The notes: generated from the letters alone by a model not told the origin. Positions 8,118 to 16,719 are shown, counted from the stretch's first letter. The stretch is DNA of 64,000 nucleotides from Fibrella aestuarina BUZ 2 (GCF_000331105.1 NC_019012.1:62001-126000); one strand, 5' to 3'. Translations and numbers: made by a program.

Positions 8118-9649
8118 TCCTCGAACTCTATGTCCAGTTGTAATTTGTCATCTTTTGCCTTCGGTTCTGATTTAACCCAGACATCATCGGGAATAGACGG
8201 TTGTGATTCAAAGTAGGCAGGAAATTCAGAAAATTTTAGTGTGAATGCTGAAGACCACATATCTCCTTTTGCGAGATGAATTAGATAACCAGCTAAAAAT
8301 TGAAAACTTTCCAATACAGCTTTGTTTTTTTCAAGCTTTTTAAGGCCCGTTGAATACAAAGCTGCAAATGGGCTAGGTCTGTAGCCGTTTTTAGGACTAG
8401 TAAAACTCCAATCCGGCTTCAATGCTATGTACCACTTGTCGCCAAAGCGATTAAATGTTACTCCAAAAGCCAAATGCCGAAAGCTGGTGTAATGTTTACC
8501 TTTTCGCGTTCGTTCCTTACCATCTTCATCGGTTATTTTTGTCTCATTTGTTTTGGATTTAACTCCTGACACAACACTTCGGCCAGCTTTCCCTTTACCT
8601 TGAACTTTAAGAGGTCTGGGAGGCTTCGCAGTCATGCGAAATCGATATACTTTCTCGTCATGAATCCACTCAATTTGACGACCACGTAAATCCTGAGTAA
8701 GTGATGTATTCAAGACTTGTTTGAATACGTTTTCCCTATCTAAATTTTCACCTATAAATTCTTCAGGTGTTATGACTGTGATTGTTCCCAAGTCAATTAC
8801 GTTTCGGAGTCGCTCGGATGACTCGTGTAGATTCCTAAAAGTTAAAATTTTCTTTTCATACACTACATAGTCATCAAAGTAGCCAATATTGGATTGCTTA
8901 AAAAATATTTTTATGTCATCTTTCTCCGACATATGGTTCAGTTTCCCGAACTTCTTTCTTGCCTTCAGATCAGCTATTAATTCTTGTCTGTAATAATTAA
9001 AATCAAACTGTAAGTCGGCAACGAACAGTTTTTTAGGGATTAACATCTCAAGCAAATTTGGATAAATTCTATCTGTTTTACCGTCAATACGGTTTATATA
9101 ATCATTGGTCGCTTTTCTGGCTTCAATTTTTAATTCTGAAAACTCATCAGTTAATAACTGAGCAATCTTGTTAAGTTTTTGAGTATTGAGTACGTGTTCA
9201 TGAATATACTTGAACAAAGTTGTATTATCTATGATATCACGATCTGCTATAAAATTATAGTCTTCGGGAAGTAAAGCTTTAAAGTCTTTTCGGTAATTAT
9301 TTTGCCGCTCAGTTATAATATATATGATGAGTCTATCAAAAGGTTTGTTTAATTCGTTCTCTGTAAACTTGGTTAAAGTATGGGTAATCTTTTCAGCATC
9401 AGCGGTTGCCGTTACTTGAATAGAAACCCCACTTTCAAAGTCAATAAGATCAATAGCTGGTGCGTTTTTTAACTGAACGTTAGCATTTTGAAGACCCTGA
9501 TAGCCAAACACTTCTTTTAACAGGGGAATCAACACATTCTCTGAGTGAATATTGATGTCATACAAACTGGCCGCGTTTAACTGCTTAACTTCCTCAGTAA
9601 AGCGACCTAAGTACGTGCTAATTTTCCCTAAGAGTTCTTGTCGATTCAC
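8114..9649 (-). CDS. SMEK-domain protein, Argonaute partner (candidate nuclease-APAZ effector)
   Basis: The first ~150 of 511 residues match the SMEK domain as I know it: MNRQELLGKI start, then LYDINIHSENVLIPLLKEVF, AIDLIDFESGVSIQVTATAD. E37, D67 and the Q78-x-T80 segment sit where the acidic and Q/E-x-K residues of PD-(D/E)XK-like folds lie, so a nuclease fold is possible, though the expected lysine is not obvious. The C-terminal ~230 residues contain FRHLAF, then DKWYIALKPDWSFTSPKNG and a helical end; by position this could be the APAZ-like module that binds a short pAgo, but I cannot confirm that by eye. The four-base overlap with the pAgo gene strongly supports a two-protein complex. It is the promoter-proximal gene of the pair. 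Confidence 0.7.
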   Translation of the reverse strand: MNRQELLGKISTYLGRFTEEVKQLNAASLYDINIHSENVLIPLLKEVFGYQGLQNANVQLKNAPAIDLIDFESGVSIQVTATADAEKITHTLTKFTENELNKPFDRLIIYIITERQNNYRKDFKALLPEDYNFIADRDIIDNTTLFKYIHEHVLNTQKLNKIAQLLTDEFSELKIEARKATNDYINRIDGKTDRIYPNLLEMLIPKKLFVADLQFDFNYYRQELIADLKARKKFGKLNHMSEKDDIKIFFKQSNIGYFDDYVVYEKKILTFRNLHESSERLRNVIDLGTITVITPEEFIGENLDRENVFKQVLNTSLTQDLRGRQIEWIHDEKVYRFRMTAKPPRPLKVQGKGKAGRSVVSGVKSKTNETKITDEDGKERTRKGKHYTSFRHLAFGVTFNRFGDKWYIALKPDWSFTSPKNGYRPSPFAALYSTGLKKLEKNKAVLESFQFLAGYLIHLAKGDMWSSAFTLKFSEFPAYFESQPSIPDDVWVKSEPKAKDDKLQLDIEFEE

Positions 9650-9720
9650 GTGATGATGCCTATGTGCGACGTAAGTTACACTTTATTGTATTCGTTCTCA
9701 ATTCGCTAAATAAACTTGAA

Positions 9721-12474
9721 TCACAACGCCCGCATCACGCCCAAGAATTCGTCCAGCGTGTACGTACCTTCAAACTCTTTGCGCTCGAAAACCATAAAGT
9801 AGCGGTACGTTTCTCCGGCTTTTTGCCGCCAGAAATCGCCCAGCTTGCGTTTGGCTTCGCTGTCGGAGTTGTCGCGGTCGTCGCCCTTGGTTTCCAGCAG
9901 AACAATCTTGCCGCGTTTGGTAACCACTATAAAGTCAGGGAAGTGGTTGAGGTAGCCGTTGAGCCAGAAACCTCGACCGCGCCGGTCGCCGTTGCGGGTC
10001 CAGAAGGCCACGTTTTCAAGGTTCGCCACTTCCATAATCACCCGCTCCTCAAAGCCGTTCATGCGCTCTTCCTTGGCATAGAGCGACTTCGTAATGTCTT
10101 TGGCAGTTTCCTTCGGCGATACAAATGGGGGTAGCAGGTACGTTGGTTTCACGAACACCTGATCCATGTCGAGCAACTTGCGGAATGCTTTTTCGGCGTG
10201 TTCAGTAGCCAGTTCGTTAATCCTTTTTTTGATACGGTCAGCGTAGGTGTACTCATGCGCCACCATATCCCGGAATTGCTCGTCGCTCAGGTCGTTCAAA
10301 ATCCGGCTTACATAGGTGCTCACCTCCTTGTCGGAGATGGGGCGCAGGTCGCCGATGTTCTTCATGAGCCGGTTGCTCATGGTCTTGATCTGCCCCTCGC
10401 GCGTCATGGCGGGCAGGATGGTGTTCAGAAGAGCCTCTTTGGTTTTGCCATCTACACGCATGAAGGAAGGTGCCACGTCGCCCCGGTCGCGCTGCTCCAG
10501 GTCCACTTTATAGAGTTCGGCCTGTACGCTGTCGAAGTTGATGTCGGTGTTTTGCTTACTCAACCGGAAACCATCGAGTAGATGGCTTCGCTCTAGCAGT
10601 TCCTCACCAGTTTGGGTGAACAGGCTTTCTTCAACCCGCATATAAAATTGTGGTAGCCGGATGCCAGTGGCCTGTTCGCGGAAGTGGTCGCGCATCTGGT
10701 AGCGGTTTGCCAGATTTTGCAGTTCGGTGGGTTCTGAGTTGGCTCCCATCTGTTGGGTACGTTCGGTAAAGTCAGCTTCCTCCTTCTTCGCTAATTCTTC
10801 TATCTCCTGCACCGCAGCCGATGAGGCAGGTACGTCGTTGGCAGTTGTCGTATTACCCGCTTCGGCGGAGGGAGGTGTAGGTACGGCCACTACTTGAATC
10901 TTGTCCGGGTCGAGGCCATCCCCATCGGGTGACGTGGCCGACGATTCACCCAGTGATGCCGTTATTGGAGTGGCCTGTCTGGGTTGACTGGCCGCAGATG
11001 TACCGAATAGGGAAGCTAACGGGTCATCTACCGGAGCAACCTGAATAGGCTGGGCAACATCGACGGGAGGTGTTTGGACGTTAACCACCGGATTACCGGC
11101 CAGTCTATAATCCCGGCTGCTGAATCCAGCTTTGTTCAGACCCATTACAATTGATTGCAGCGTTTCGTTAAACCGAGCCGATGCAGTCAGTACGTAGCTC
11201 AGGTTGAGTAAAGCCGACTCATGTTTACGCACATAAGGTTGCCGCAGTACCCGACCCAGAATCTGCTCCACATCGACTGCCGACGAACGGTCGGCCAGCG
11301 AAGCCAAGATGTAGGCGAATGGGCAATCCCAGCCTTCTTTCAGGGCGTTCACGGTGATGATAAACCGCACAGGGCAGTCGTCGGCCATCAGGTCGATGCC
11401 TTTTAACTCGTCGAGCGTAGCCGTTTTGATTTTTATCTGTTCGGTCGGTATCCCCACCCGCACCAGAATATCCCGAATGCGGGTAAAGGTGTGGTTGTCT
11501 TCGGCGGTCTGCGACTGCGCCTGGAACAGCACAATGGGCCTGATAGCTCGTCCGCCCTTCTTGTGTTCGGCTATGGCCTGAATCTCCAGCTTCTGCCGCA
11601 GTTCGAGCGCGGCACTGATGACCTCGTTTTTGTCCTTTTGGTTATAAACAATCACGGGCAGCTTCACCATATGTTCCGTTTTAAGGGCCAACGCATCCAC
11701 AAAGCTGATGATGTTGCTGTTGCGCCGGGGCGTGGCCGTCAGATCCAGAATAAAGCCAGGATTGAGGTTCCGCAGCATCTCGACGCTCAGTTCGCTTTCG
11801 GCATTATGGCTTTCATCAACCACCAGCACCGGCTGCATCGCCCGGATCACGTTGATGACGGCGGTTTCGTCGGTGCCTGGCAATACGGTTTCACTGTCCG
11901 GCCCTCCGGCGAAACTCAGGATGCTTCCATTTTCCTGATAGAGTTTCCGGTCTTCCTTGTTCCGAACGCGCAACGAGTCGAAGCTCATCACGACGACACT
12001 CAATTGCTCGCGCACGGCAGTAGCATTGAAACTGCTGCCACTAAGCAACGCCTGTTTGTCATATACCTCGACGCGGTGGTTGAAATGCACATTCAGCTTT
12101 TGCCGGTACGGGTGGGCCGGGTTGCGGAGATTCTTGAGCGTCTGTTGCAGAATGGGATTGGAGGGTACCAGCCAGACCACCATTTTAGGCCGGTCGGGGT
12201 CACTATGTGCGAAGATCGGGCGCAGGGCGTTGCAGGCGATAAACGTTTTGCCGCCCGCCGTCGGTACTTTGATACAGACGTGGGGCACAGCCCCGCCAAC
12301 CGCGTCTTTGATGTTGTTCTTGTATGGCTCTATCACACCCCCAGTCATGGGCTGATAGCCCTTGTCGGTCCAATAGTCCTGAAAAGCGTGCTGTGTAGGA
12401 GACACACGCCGGAGATAGTCGAGAAACAGGCTTAGGTCGCTGATAACCTGCTGTTGATAGGGTTTGAGTTCCAT
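9721..12474 (-). CDS. res: Type III restriction enzyme Res subunit (helicase-endonuclease)
   Basis: The 917-residue protein has superfamily 2 helicase motifs in order: motif I VPTAGGKT (residues 70-77), motif II VVDESHN near 218, motif III LTATP, a motif V region KEGWDCPFAY, and motif VI QILGRVLRQP. Close to the C-terminus FPDFIVVTKRGKIVLLETKG (about 842-861) is a PD-(D/E)XK nuclease core of the D-x(n)-E-x-K type. Length and order match Res. It follows mod by 12 bp on the same strand. It translocates on DNA and cuts when two unmethylated sites are met, in complex with Mod. A Ser/Thr/Pro-rich insert lies around residues 470-560. Confidence 0.93.
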   Translation of the reverse strand: MELKPYQQQVISDLSLFLDYLRRVSPTQHAFQDYWTDKGYQPMTGGVIEPYKNNIKDAVGGAVPHVCIKVPTAGGKTFIACNALRPIFAHSDPDRPKMVVWLVPSNPILQQTLKNLRNPAHPYRQKLNVHFNHRVEVYDKQALLSGSSFNATAVREQLSVVVMSFDSLRVRNKEDRKLYQENGSILSFAGGPDSETVLPGTDETAVINVIRAMQPVLVVDESHNAESELSVEMLRNLNPGFILDLTATPRRNSNIISFVDALALKTEHMVKLPVIVYNQKDKNEVISAALELRQKLEIQAIAEHKKGGRAIRPIVLFQAQSQTAEDNHTFTRIRDILVRVGIPTEQIKIKTATLDELKGIDLMADDCPVRFIITVNALKEGWDCPFAYILASLADRSSAVDVEQILGRVLRQPYVRKHESALLNLSYVLTASARFNETLQSIVMGLNKAGFSSRDYRLAGNPVVNVQTPPVDVAQPIQVAPVDDPLASLFGTSAASQPRQATPITASLGESSATSPDGDGLDPDKIQVVAVPTPPSAEAGNTTTANDVPASSAAVQEIEELAKKEEADFTERTQQMGANSEPTELQNLANRYQMRDHFREQATGIRLPQFYMRVEESLFTQTGEELLERSHLLDGFRLSKQNTDINFDSVQAELYKVDLEQRDRGDVAPSFMRVDGKTKEALLNTILPAMTREGQIKTMSNRLMKNIGDLRPISDKEVSTYVSRILNDLSDEQFRDMVAHEYTYADRIKKRINELATEHAEKAFRKLLDMDQVFVKPTYLLPPFVSPKETAKDITKSLYAKEERMNGFEERVIMEVANLENVAFWTRNGDRRGRGFWLNGYLNHFPDFIVVTKRGKIVLLETKGDDRDNSDSEAKRKLGDFWRQKAGETYRYFMVFERKEFEGTYTLDEFLGVMRAL

Positions 12475-12486
12475 AACGGTGGCAGG

Positions 12487-14148
12487 TTACAGGCGGGAGA
12501 TGTCGCGGGGAATCTTCTTGAAAATGATCCGGTGCTGTTGCAGGAACGTATCGGCGAGCGTAGAGGCATCGGCGTAGATGATATACTGCCCGGCCCGCTC
12601 CCGAATGTGGGTCAGCAACGAGAGGTTCAGCGTAGTAGCGGCCTCTGGTTCGTAACAGAAATAGTAGGCCGTATCGTCGCACGTACCCAGCCAGTAGGAC
12701 GTACCTGCGTCTTCGTGAGTTGCAGGCGATTGTGGCTTGTAGAGTTGCGGAGTGCCGCCCAGCCGTGTCTCGGTAAACCAGATGTACTCCCGAAGCTTTT
12801 CGATGGGAACGGCAGGGTTAATATTTCCCTCCTCGTCGAAGAGTGATTCACCCAGCGTACAATACGAAAATGATTCTGTTTCGGGCTGATCGTCAATTAT
12901 ATGTAACTGATGGGGGGGGGTAAAGTTACTTAACATCACGCGACGTACCCGCTCTGCTGTAATGGTCTCGGCGTAGTCTTCCATTTCTACCAGGATAAAC
13001 TTGCGCTTTCCCCCGTCCTGCCGGTTCAGGTTCAGCACGGCGTGGGCTGTAGTACCGGAGCCAGCGAAAGAGTCGAGGATGATATCACCGGGCTTAGAGC
13101 CGAGTTGAAGAATACGCTCAATTAACCTAACGGGTTTAGGAGTTGAGAAGACAGAATCTGATGCCTGCGAATCCAAAATCGATATTACCTCTTTTTTCGC
13201 TTCTTGGGTGTGTCCAACTTCTTCATAAGACCAAAATGTCTGAGGAACCACCCCCTGCTTTACTTCTGAAAGAAAAATTTTAGGTGCAGGTACGCCGTTA
13301 CCGTCTTTGCCCCACCAAATTCTATTATCCCTGTTCATATCCCAAAACTTTTCCTCTGAGACTCGCCAGTATGAGCCAGGCGGGGGGCCTGCAATGATTC
13401 TTCCCCCGGGACACTCAATAGAGTAGGTGCCTTTGCTATAGAAATTCCGGGCGGCCAAATTATTGGGTCGCCACAATCCGCGCGGATCATTATCAGGATT
13501 TTTATAAGCTTTATCCTGCTTTTCGGTACGCGGCATAAGATTTATAGCCCAATCAGTTAGTTTGCGGGTGTATATTATTATGTACTCGTGATCCTCGGAT
13601 AGATATTTTGCGCTGGACTTTGGGGCATAGTTTTTTCGCCAGATTACGGTTGAAACGAAGTTGTTAGCTCCAAAAATTTCATCCATTACCAGCTTGAGAT
13701 TAGCTTGTTCACTGTCATCTATTGAGATGAAAATGGCTCCGTCCTCCGCCAGTAGCTTGTGCAGTAGCTTTAGCCGGGGGTACATCATACACAGCCACTT
13801 GTCGTGGCGGCTCAGGTCCTCGCCTTCTTTGCCAACTACGTTGTTGAGCCAGCGTTTGATTTTAGGATCGTTTACATTGTCGTTATAGACCCAACCCTCA
13901 TTGCCCGTGTTGTAGGGCGGGTCAATGTAGATGCACTTCACGCGACCCTCGTAATGAGGCAATAAGGCTTTCAGGGCTTCCAGATTATCGCCGTGAATAA
14001 TCAGATTGTCCGATTCCATGTTTGGGGCGGAGTCGCCCGCAGTTTGCTTGCAGCTCTGAAAAGTGTATTGCGTGTCGAGCGTGCGGTAAGGTACGTCGAG
14101 GTGGTGATTAACGACTTTGTCTTTGCCAATCCAATTAAGCGTGGGCAT
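12487..14148 (-). CDS. mod: Type III DNA methyltransferase Mod subunit (N6-adenine, beta class)
   Basis: The 553-residue protein carries the catalytic motif IV DPPYNTG near residue 76 ahead of the S-adenosylmethionine-binding motif I FAGSGTT near residue 361, which is the beta-class order of Mod subunits. The segment between them probably includes the target-recognition domain. Other family landmarks are NLIIHGDNLEALKALLPHY near the N-terminus and KFILVEMEDYAETI. It methylates adenine at the recognition site and provides specificity to Res. Inside the coding frame, at codons ~408-411, is a run of nine cytosines (12912-12920), a possible slippage tract that would truncate the last ~140 residues if its length changed by one. 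Confidence 0.93.
   Translation of the reverse strand: MPTLNWIGKDKVVNHHLDVPYRTLDTQYTFQSCKQTAGDSAPNMESDNLIIHGDNLEALKALLPHYEGRVKCIYIDPPYNTGNEGWVYNDNVNDPKIKRWLNNVVGKEGEDLSRHDKWLCMMYPRLKLLHKLLAEDGAIFISIDDSEQANLKLVMDEIFGANNFVSTVIWRKNYAPKSSAKYLSEDHEYIIIYTRKLTDWAINLMPRTEKQDKAYKNPDNDPRGLWRPNNLAARNFYSKGTYSIECPGGRIIAGPPPGSYWRVSEEKFWDMNRDNRIWWGKDGNGVPAPKIFLSEVKQGVVPQTFWSYEEVGHTQEAKKEVISILDSQASDSVFSTPKPVRLIERILQLGSKPGDIILDSFAGSGTTAHAVLNLNRQDGGKRKFILVEMEDYAETITAERVRRVMLSNFTPPHQLHIIDDQPETESFSYCTLGESLFDEEGNINPAVPIEKLREYIWFTETRLGGTPQLYKPQSPATHEDAGTSYWLGTCDDTAYYFCYEPEAATTLNLSLLTHIRERAGQYIIYADASTLADTFLQQHRIIFKKIPRDISRL
12912..12920 (-). repeat. Nine-cytosine homopolymer inside mod
   Basis: The plus strand reads T followed by nine G between ACTGA and TAAAG; on the coding strand this is ACC CCC CCC CAT in the mod frame. 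Homopolymers of this length in mod genes are known substrates for slipped-strand mispairing. At length nine the frame is open. Confidence 0.9.
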
Positions 14149-14181
14149 TGCAACTCAGGTAGATAAGTATTGATATGGAAA

Positions 14182-14200
14182 AGCCGGTCAACGACCGGCT
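14182..14200 (-). terminator. Probable terminator after the XRE-ImmA pair
   Basis: AGCCGGTC (14182-14189) pairs with GACCGGCT (14193-14200) around an AAC loop. Read on the minus strand the hairpin is followed by TTTTCC, a short U-run. It lies 31 bases after the ImmA-like stop and just before mod, separating the two leftward transcription units. Confidence 0.65.
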
Positions 14201-14230
14201 CACTAAAAAAATTATCTGTTAATCAGTGGC

Positions 14231-14809
14231 TTACCAAACCAAATCAAGGTTGGTTAGCCGGATACTCATAGCCAGTTTACTGACTTTGAAATTGTCGGCC
14301 AGCACGGGCACTATATCGTAATCCTCATTTCTTGTTATACCCGTCTGATAGATGTTGGTAGCTGCTTCAATAAGCAGTTCACGAGGCATCAGGAGGGCGG
14401 CTCCAAAGGCATTGGCTTCCCGCTCCTGAAAATCTTCACCCGTTGACGATCTGCTATCGCGGAATAGCGTAAAATACTTTTCGGGCGTATCGACAAAGAC
14501 CCCCTGTCGTTGATGGTTCAGGATGTAGTGGCCTAACTCATGGGCTATTGTGAACCGTTGCCGCAGTAGCCCTGTCTGCGTAGAGTAGCCGATCTTGGCT
14601 TTATCACCGTCTCTCAACAGCACGCCCGACACATCGTCACCGAAATCATACAGCATAAGTTCGATGTCTAACGTAGTTGCGACATGCTGCACATCGATGC
14701 CTCCGTTCCTGATCAAATCAAACGCATTCATCGGATAAGCATCACACCGGCGAAGGGTAGCAATCGCTATCTCCTCAATTTGTTTCTGCCGCTTTCTGTT
14801 CATGGTCAC
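14231..14809 (-). CDS. ImmA/IrrE-type zinc metallopeptidase (CapP-like candidate)
   Basis: The 192-residue protein (190 from the internal ATG at 14803) contains the gluzincin motif HELGH at residues 90-94 and a downstream EREANAFGAALLMP segment that supplies the third zinc ligand, the hallmark of ImmA/IrrE peptidases. The gene starts inside the end of the upstream XRE gene (35-base overlap), so the two form an operon. ImmA-type peptidases cleave their partner repressor on a damage or phage signal. XRE-peptidase pairs called CapH/CapP are known to control CBASS operons; here the CBASS operon is divergent and about 400 bp away, which makes that role likely but unproven. Confidence 0.85.
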   Translation of the reverse strand: MTMNRKRQKQIEEIAIATLRRCDAYPMNAFDLIRNGGIDVQHVATTLDIELMLYDFGDDVSGVLLRDGDKAKIGYSTQTGLLRQRFTIAHELGHYILNHQRQGVFVDTPEKYFTLFRDSRSSTGEDFQEREANAFGAALLMPRELLIEAATNIYQTGITRNEDYDIVPVLADNFKVSKLAMSIRLTNLDLVW

Positions 14810-15143
14810 CAGTTGATTTTCTAAACGCTGCTACGAATGAAGTAAGCTTGGGTAGGTCCTTTTCGGCTACTCCCTTTAGTGATTCCTCGTCAATCAGGGA
14901 CGTACTTAAAAACGATGATTCTGGTGGTAGTAACGTACCCAACTCGATTTCAAGTGCTTTAGCTATATCAAAGAGGATATACAACGGAGGGTGTTGCCGA
15001 CCCTGCTCAATGTTAACTACGGAAGTCCGGGTTAGGGCTACTTCATTAGCCAGTTGCTCCTGAGTCAGCCCTTTCTTCGAGCGGTACTTCTTCACGTTCT
15101 CGCCCAATAAATCATATAGGCGTTGTCGTTGCGTCTGGTTCAC
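14775..15143 (-). CDS. XRE-family helix-turn-helix repressor (CapH-like candidate)
   Basis: From a GTG at 15143 this encodes 122 residues (VNQTQRQRLYDLLGENVKKY...). The HTH is clear: KKYRSKKGLTQEQLANEVAL, then TRTSVVNIEQGRQHPPLYIL. The C-terminal half (about residues 70-122) is not recognised and may hold the peptidase cleavage site. An ATG at 15170 is in frame and would add nine residues, but a perfect TATATTTG box lies at 15148-15155, between the two starts, so GTG is preferred and the mRNA may be nearly leaderless. Just upstream is a 40-bp perfect palindrome overlapping the likely -33 region, a good candidate for the operator used in autoregulation. Confidence 0.8.
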   Translation of the reverse strand: MNQTQRQRLYDLLGENVKKYRSKKGLTQEQLANEVALTRTSVVNIEQGRQHPPLYILFDIAKALEIELGTLLPPESSFLSTSLIDEESLKGVAEKDLPKLTSFVAAFRKSTGDHEQKAAETN

Positions 15144-15147
15144 GTGG

Positions 15148-15155
15148 CAAATATA
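15148..15155 (-). promoter_or_regulatory. -7 box (TATATTTG) of the XRE-ImmA operon
   Basis: A perfect match to the Bacteroidota TANNTTTG box on the minus strand, with a TTG element 20 bases upstream inside the 40-bp palindrome. It ends only four bases before the GTG start of the XRE gene. Confidence 0.6.
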
Positions 15156-15168
15156 CCTTGAAAAATAC

Positions 15169-15208
15169 AAATAGTCAATATTACAAACGTTTGTAATATT
15201 GACTATTT
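15169..15208. promoter_or_regulatory. 40-bp perfect palindrome, candidate operator between XRE and DUF2188/CBASS
   Basis: Two 20-base arms are exactly complementary with no spacer; the centre is AAACGTTT at 15185-15192 and the outer ends are AAATAGTC and GACTATTT. It lies in the divergent intergenic region, covering the -33 area of the XRE promoter and about 70 bp upstream of the DUF2188 start. A site of this symmetry suits a dimer or pair of dimers of the adjacent XRE protein. Confidence 0.75.
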
Positions 15209-15278
15209 AAAAATGTGCTATTAAGCGAACTTTTTTAAACGACGATTTGTACCTTAGTAGTAACTAAAACGTTGTACT

Positions 15279-15503
15279 ATGCCTAAAACAAATCAGCACG
15301 TTGTCCCTCGCGGAGACGGATGGGCCGTGCAGGGAGCCGGTAACAGCCGCGCCACCCGCCTTGTTGACACCCAACGCGAAGCAATCTCAATTGCCCGTGA
15401 AATCGCTCAGAATCAGCATTCAGAGCTAATCGTACATCGTCAGGATGGTAAAATAAACTGGCGGGACTCATACGGAAATGATCCATATCCTCCGAAGGGA
15501 TAA
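15279..15503 (+). CDS. DUF2188 small protein
   Basis: The 74-residue protein matches DUF2188 along its length: HVVPRGDGWAVQGAGNSRAT, a conserved TQREAISIAREIAQNQ helix and a C-terminal DSYGNDPYPPKG. These are small cytoplasmic proteins of unknown function, common in stress or mobile contexts. The start is the ATG at 15279, preceded by TACCTTAG at about 15251, a weak -7-like box. It is the first gene downstream of the 40-bp palindrome on the plus strand and is separated from the CBASS operon by a strong hairpin, so it may be co-controlled by the XRE regulator. A link with CBASS is suggested only by position. Confidence 0.8.
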   Translation: MPKTNQHVVPRGDGWAVQGAGNSRATRLVDTQREAISIAREIAQNQHSELIVHRQDGKINWRDSYGNDPYPPKG

Positions 15504-15512
15504 GGTCGGTTG

Positions 15513-15551
15513 CAGATGGAGCCGGGTGATAGCCCGGCTCCATCTGTTTTT
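15513..15551 (+). terminator. Strong intrinsic terminator after DUF2188
   Basis: CAGATGGAGCCGGG (15513-15526) pairs perfectly with CCCGGCTCCATCTG (15533-15546) around TGATAG, followed by five T. It lies between DUF2188 and the CBASS effector, whose start is at 15580, so CBASS expression must come from read-through or from a promoter within about 30 bp. Confidence 0.88.
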
Positions 15552-15579
15552 GGTAATAAGCAACTGTCCATACCCACTT

Positions 15580-16719
15580 ATGGCAAAATCAAAAACCAGG
15601 AAACCAATTCCCCTACACGTGGTCCGGGAATTATGGGCACGTTCAGCCGGACGTTGTGCTTTTGAAGGCTGCAACAAAGTATTGTGGCGCGATGCACGGA
15701 CCAAACGCTCAAGTAACCGGGGATATATTGCCCATATCGTAGCCGCCGAACCAAACTTCAAGCGAGGAGACCCCGTCCGTTCTCCGTTGCTTTGCCAGGA
15801 TTATGATAATTTGATGCTCCTGTGCGACGATTGCCACGACCGCATCGACGGGGAGCATACCTGGCACGAGTACACTGAAGTGCGGCTACGTCAGATGAAA
15901 CAGTGCCACGAAGCCCGAATCGAACGGCTGAGTGCAATCTGCGACGATCAAGCCAGCGAAATACTTCTTTACGGTGCCAACATCGGTCAGCATGGCTCTC
16001 CGTTAGCAGTCAATGATTGCAGTCTGGCAATGACTCCGCACTTCTTTCCGGCCAATGCGTCTCCCATTTCTTTGGGAATGGTAAACAGTAGCATACAGGA
16101 CGATCAAGACTTGTACTGGCAAGTCGAGCAGCAAAATCTTGAACAACAGTTTCGGCGGAAAGTACACGACCGGATAACCTCTGGCGAAATACGTCACCTC
16201 TCTGTGTTTGGTTTAGCTCCGCAGCCTCTACTCATTCATTTGGGTACGTTACTGGGTGACATTGTACCATCCGTTATTTATCAACGCCACCGGGAACCAG
16301 CTACGTGGTCTTGGCGAGAGTTGAATAACCCTGTCGTGTTCCATGTGAACCCGCCTGAACACGACTATGCGACAGTAGCACTGAATTTGTCTCTCAGTGC
16401 TACCATCACGGCTGACCGAATACAGGCTGTACTCGGTCCAGAATGTGCTATCTGGACTTTAACGCATGAGCAGCCTCACAACGACTTTCTGCGAACGTCG
16501 AATCAACTGGCCGATTTTCGCAATGTGCTCCGTCGGCTGCTTGATGCTGTTAAAGCCCGACATGGACAAGATACGCGACTCCACATTTTTCCAGCGATGC
16601 CAGCCGCTATGGCTATTGAACTCGGACGGGTACGTATGCCTAAAGCTGATGTGGCATTTGCCCTTTACGACCAAAACCACCGCACGAGCGGGTTTACCTC
16701 AGCTCTAACTATAAATTAG
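15580..16719 (+). CDS. cap5: CBASS effector: HNH endonuclease-SAVED fusion (Cap5)
   Basis: The start at 15580 (MAKSKTRKPIPLHVVRELWA) gives 379 residues; the frame is open further upstream but crosses the terminator. The N-terminal third is an HNH nuclease: CAFEGC near residue 26, AHIVAAEP with the catalytic histidine near 50, and LLCDDCHDRID with paired cysteines near 80. The C-terminal half is a SAVED domain, with IRHLSVFGLAPQPLLIHLG and LHIFPAMPAAMAIELGRVRM, which binds cyclic di- or trinucleotides. Ligand binding is known to drive Cap5 oligomerisation and non-specific DNA cleavage, killing the infected cell. It is the first gene of the operon, 13 bp before the CD-NTase. Confidence 0.92.
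   Translation: MAKSKTRKPIPLHVVRELWARSAGRCAFEGCNKVLWRDARTKRSSNRGYIAHIVAAEPNFKRGDPVRSPLLCQDYDNLMLLCDDCHDRIDGEHTWHEYTEVRLRQMKQCHEARIERLSAICDDQASEILLYGANIGQHGSPLAVNDCSLAMTPHFFPANASPISLGMVNSSIQDDQDLYWQVEQQNLEQQFRRKVHDRITSGEIRHLSVFGLAPQPLLIHLGTLLGDIVPSVIYQRHREPATWSWRELNNPVVFHVNPPEHDYATVALNLSLSATITADRIQAVLGPECAIWTLTHEQPHNDFLRTSNQLADFRNVLRRLLDAVKARHGQDTRLHIFPAMPAAMAIELGRVRMPKADVAFALYDQNHRTSGFTSALTIN

Noticed and set aside
11491..12435. 314-codon open frame opposite res
   Set aside because: Antisense shadow of the helicase gene, with His/Gln/Arg-rich, non-domain composition.
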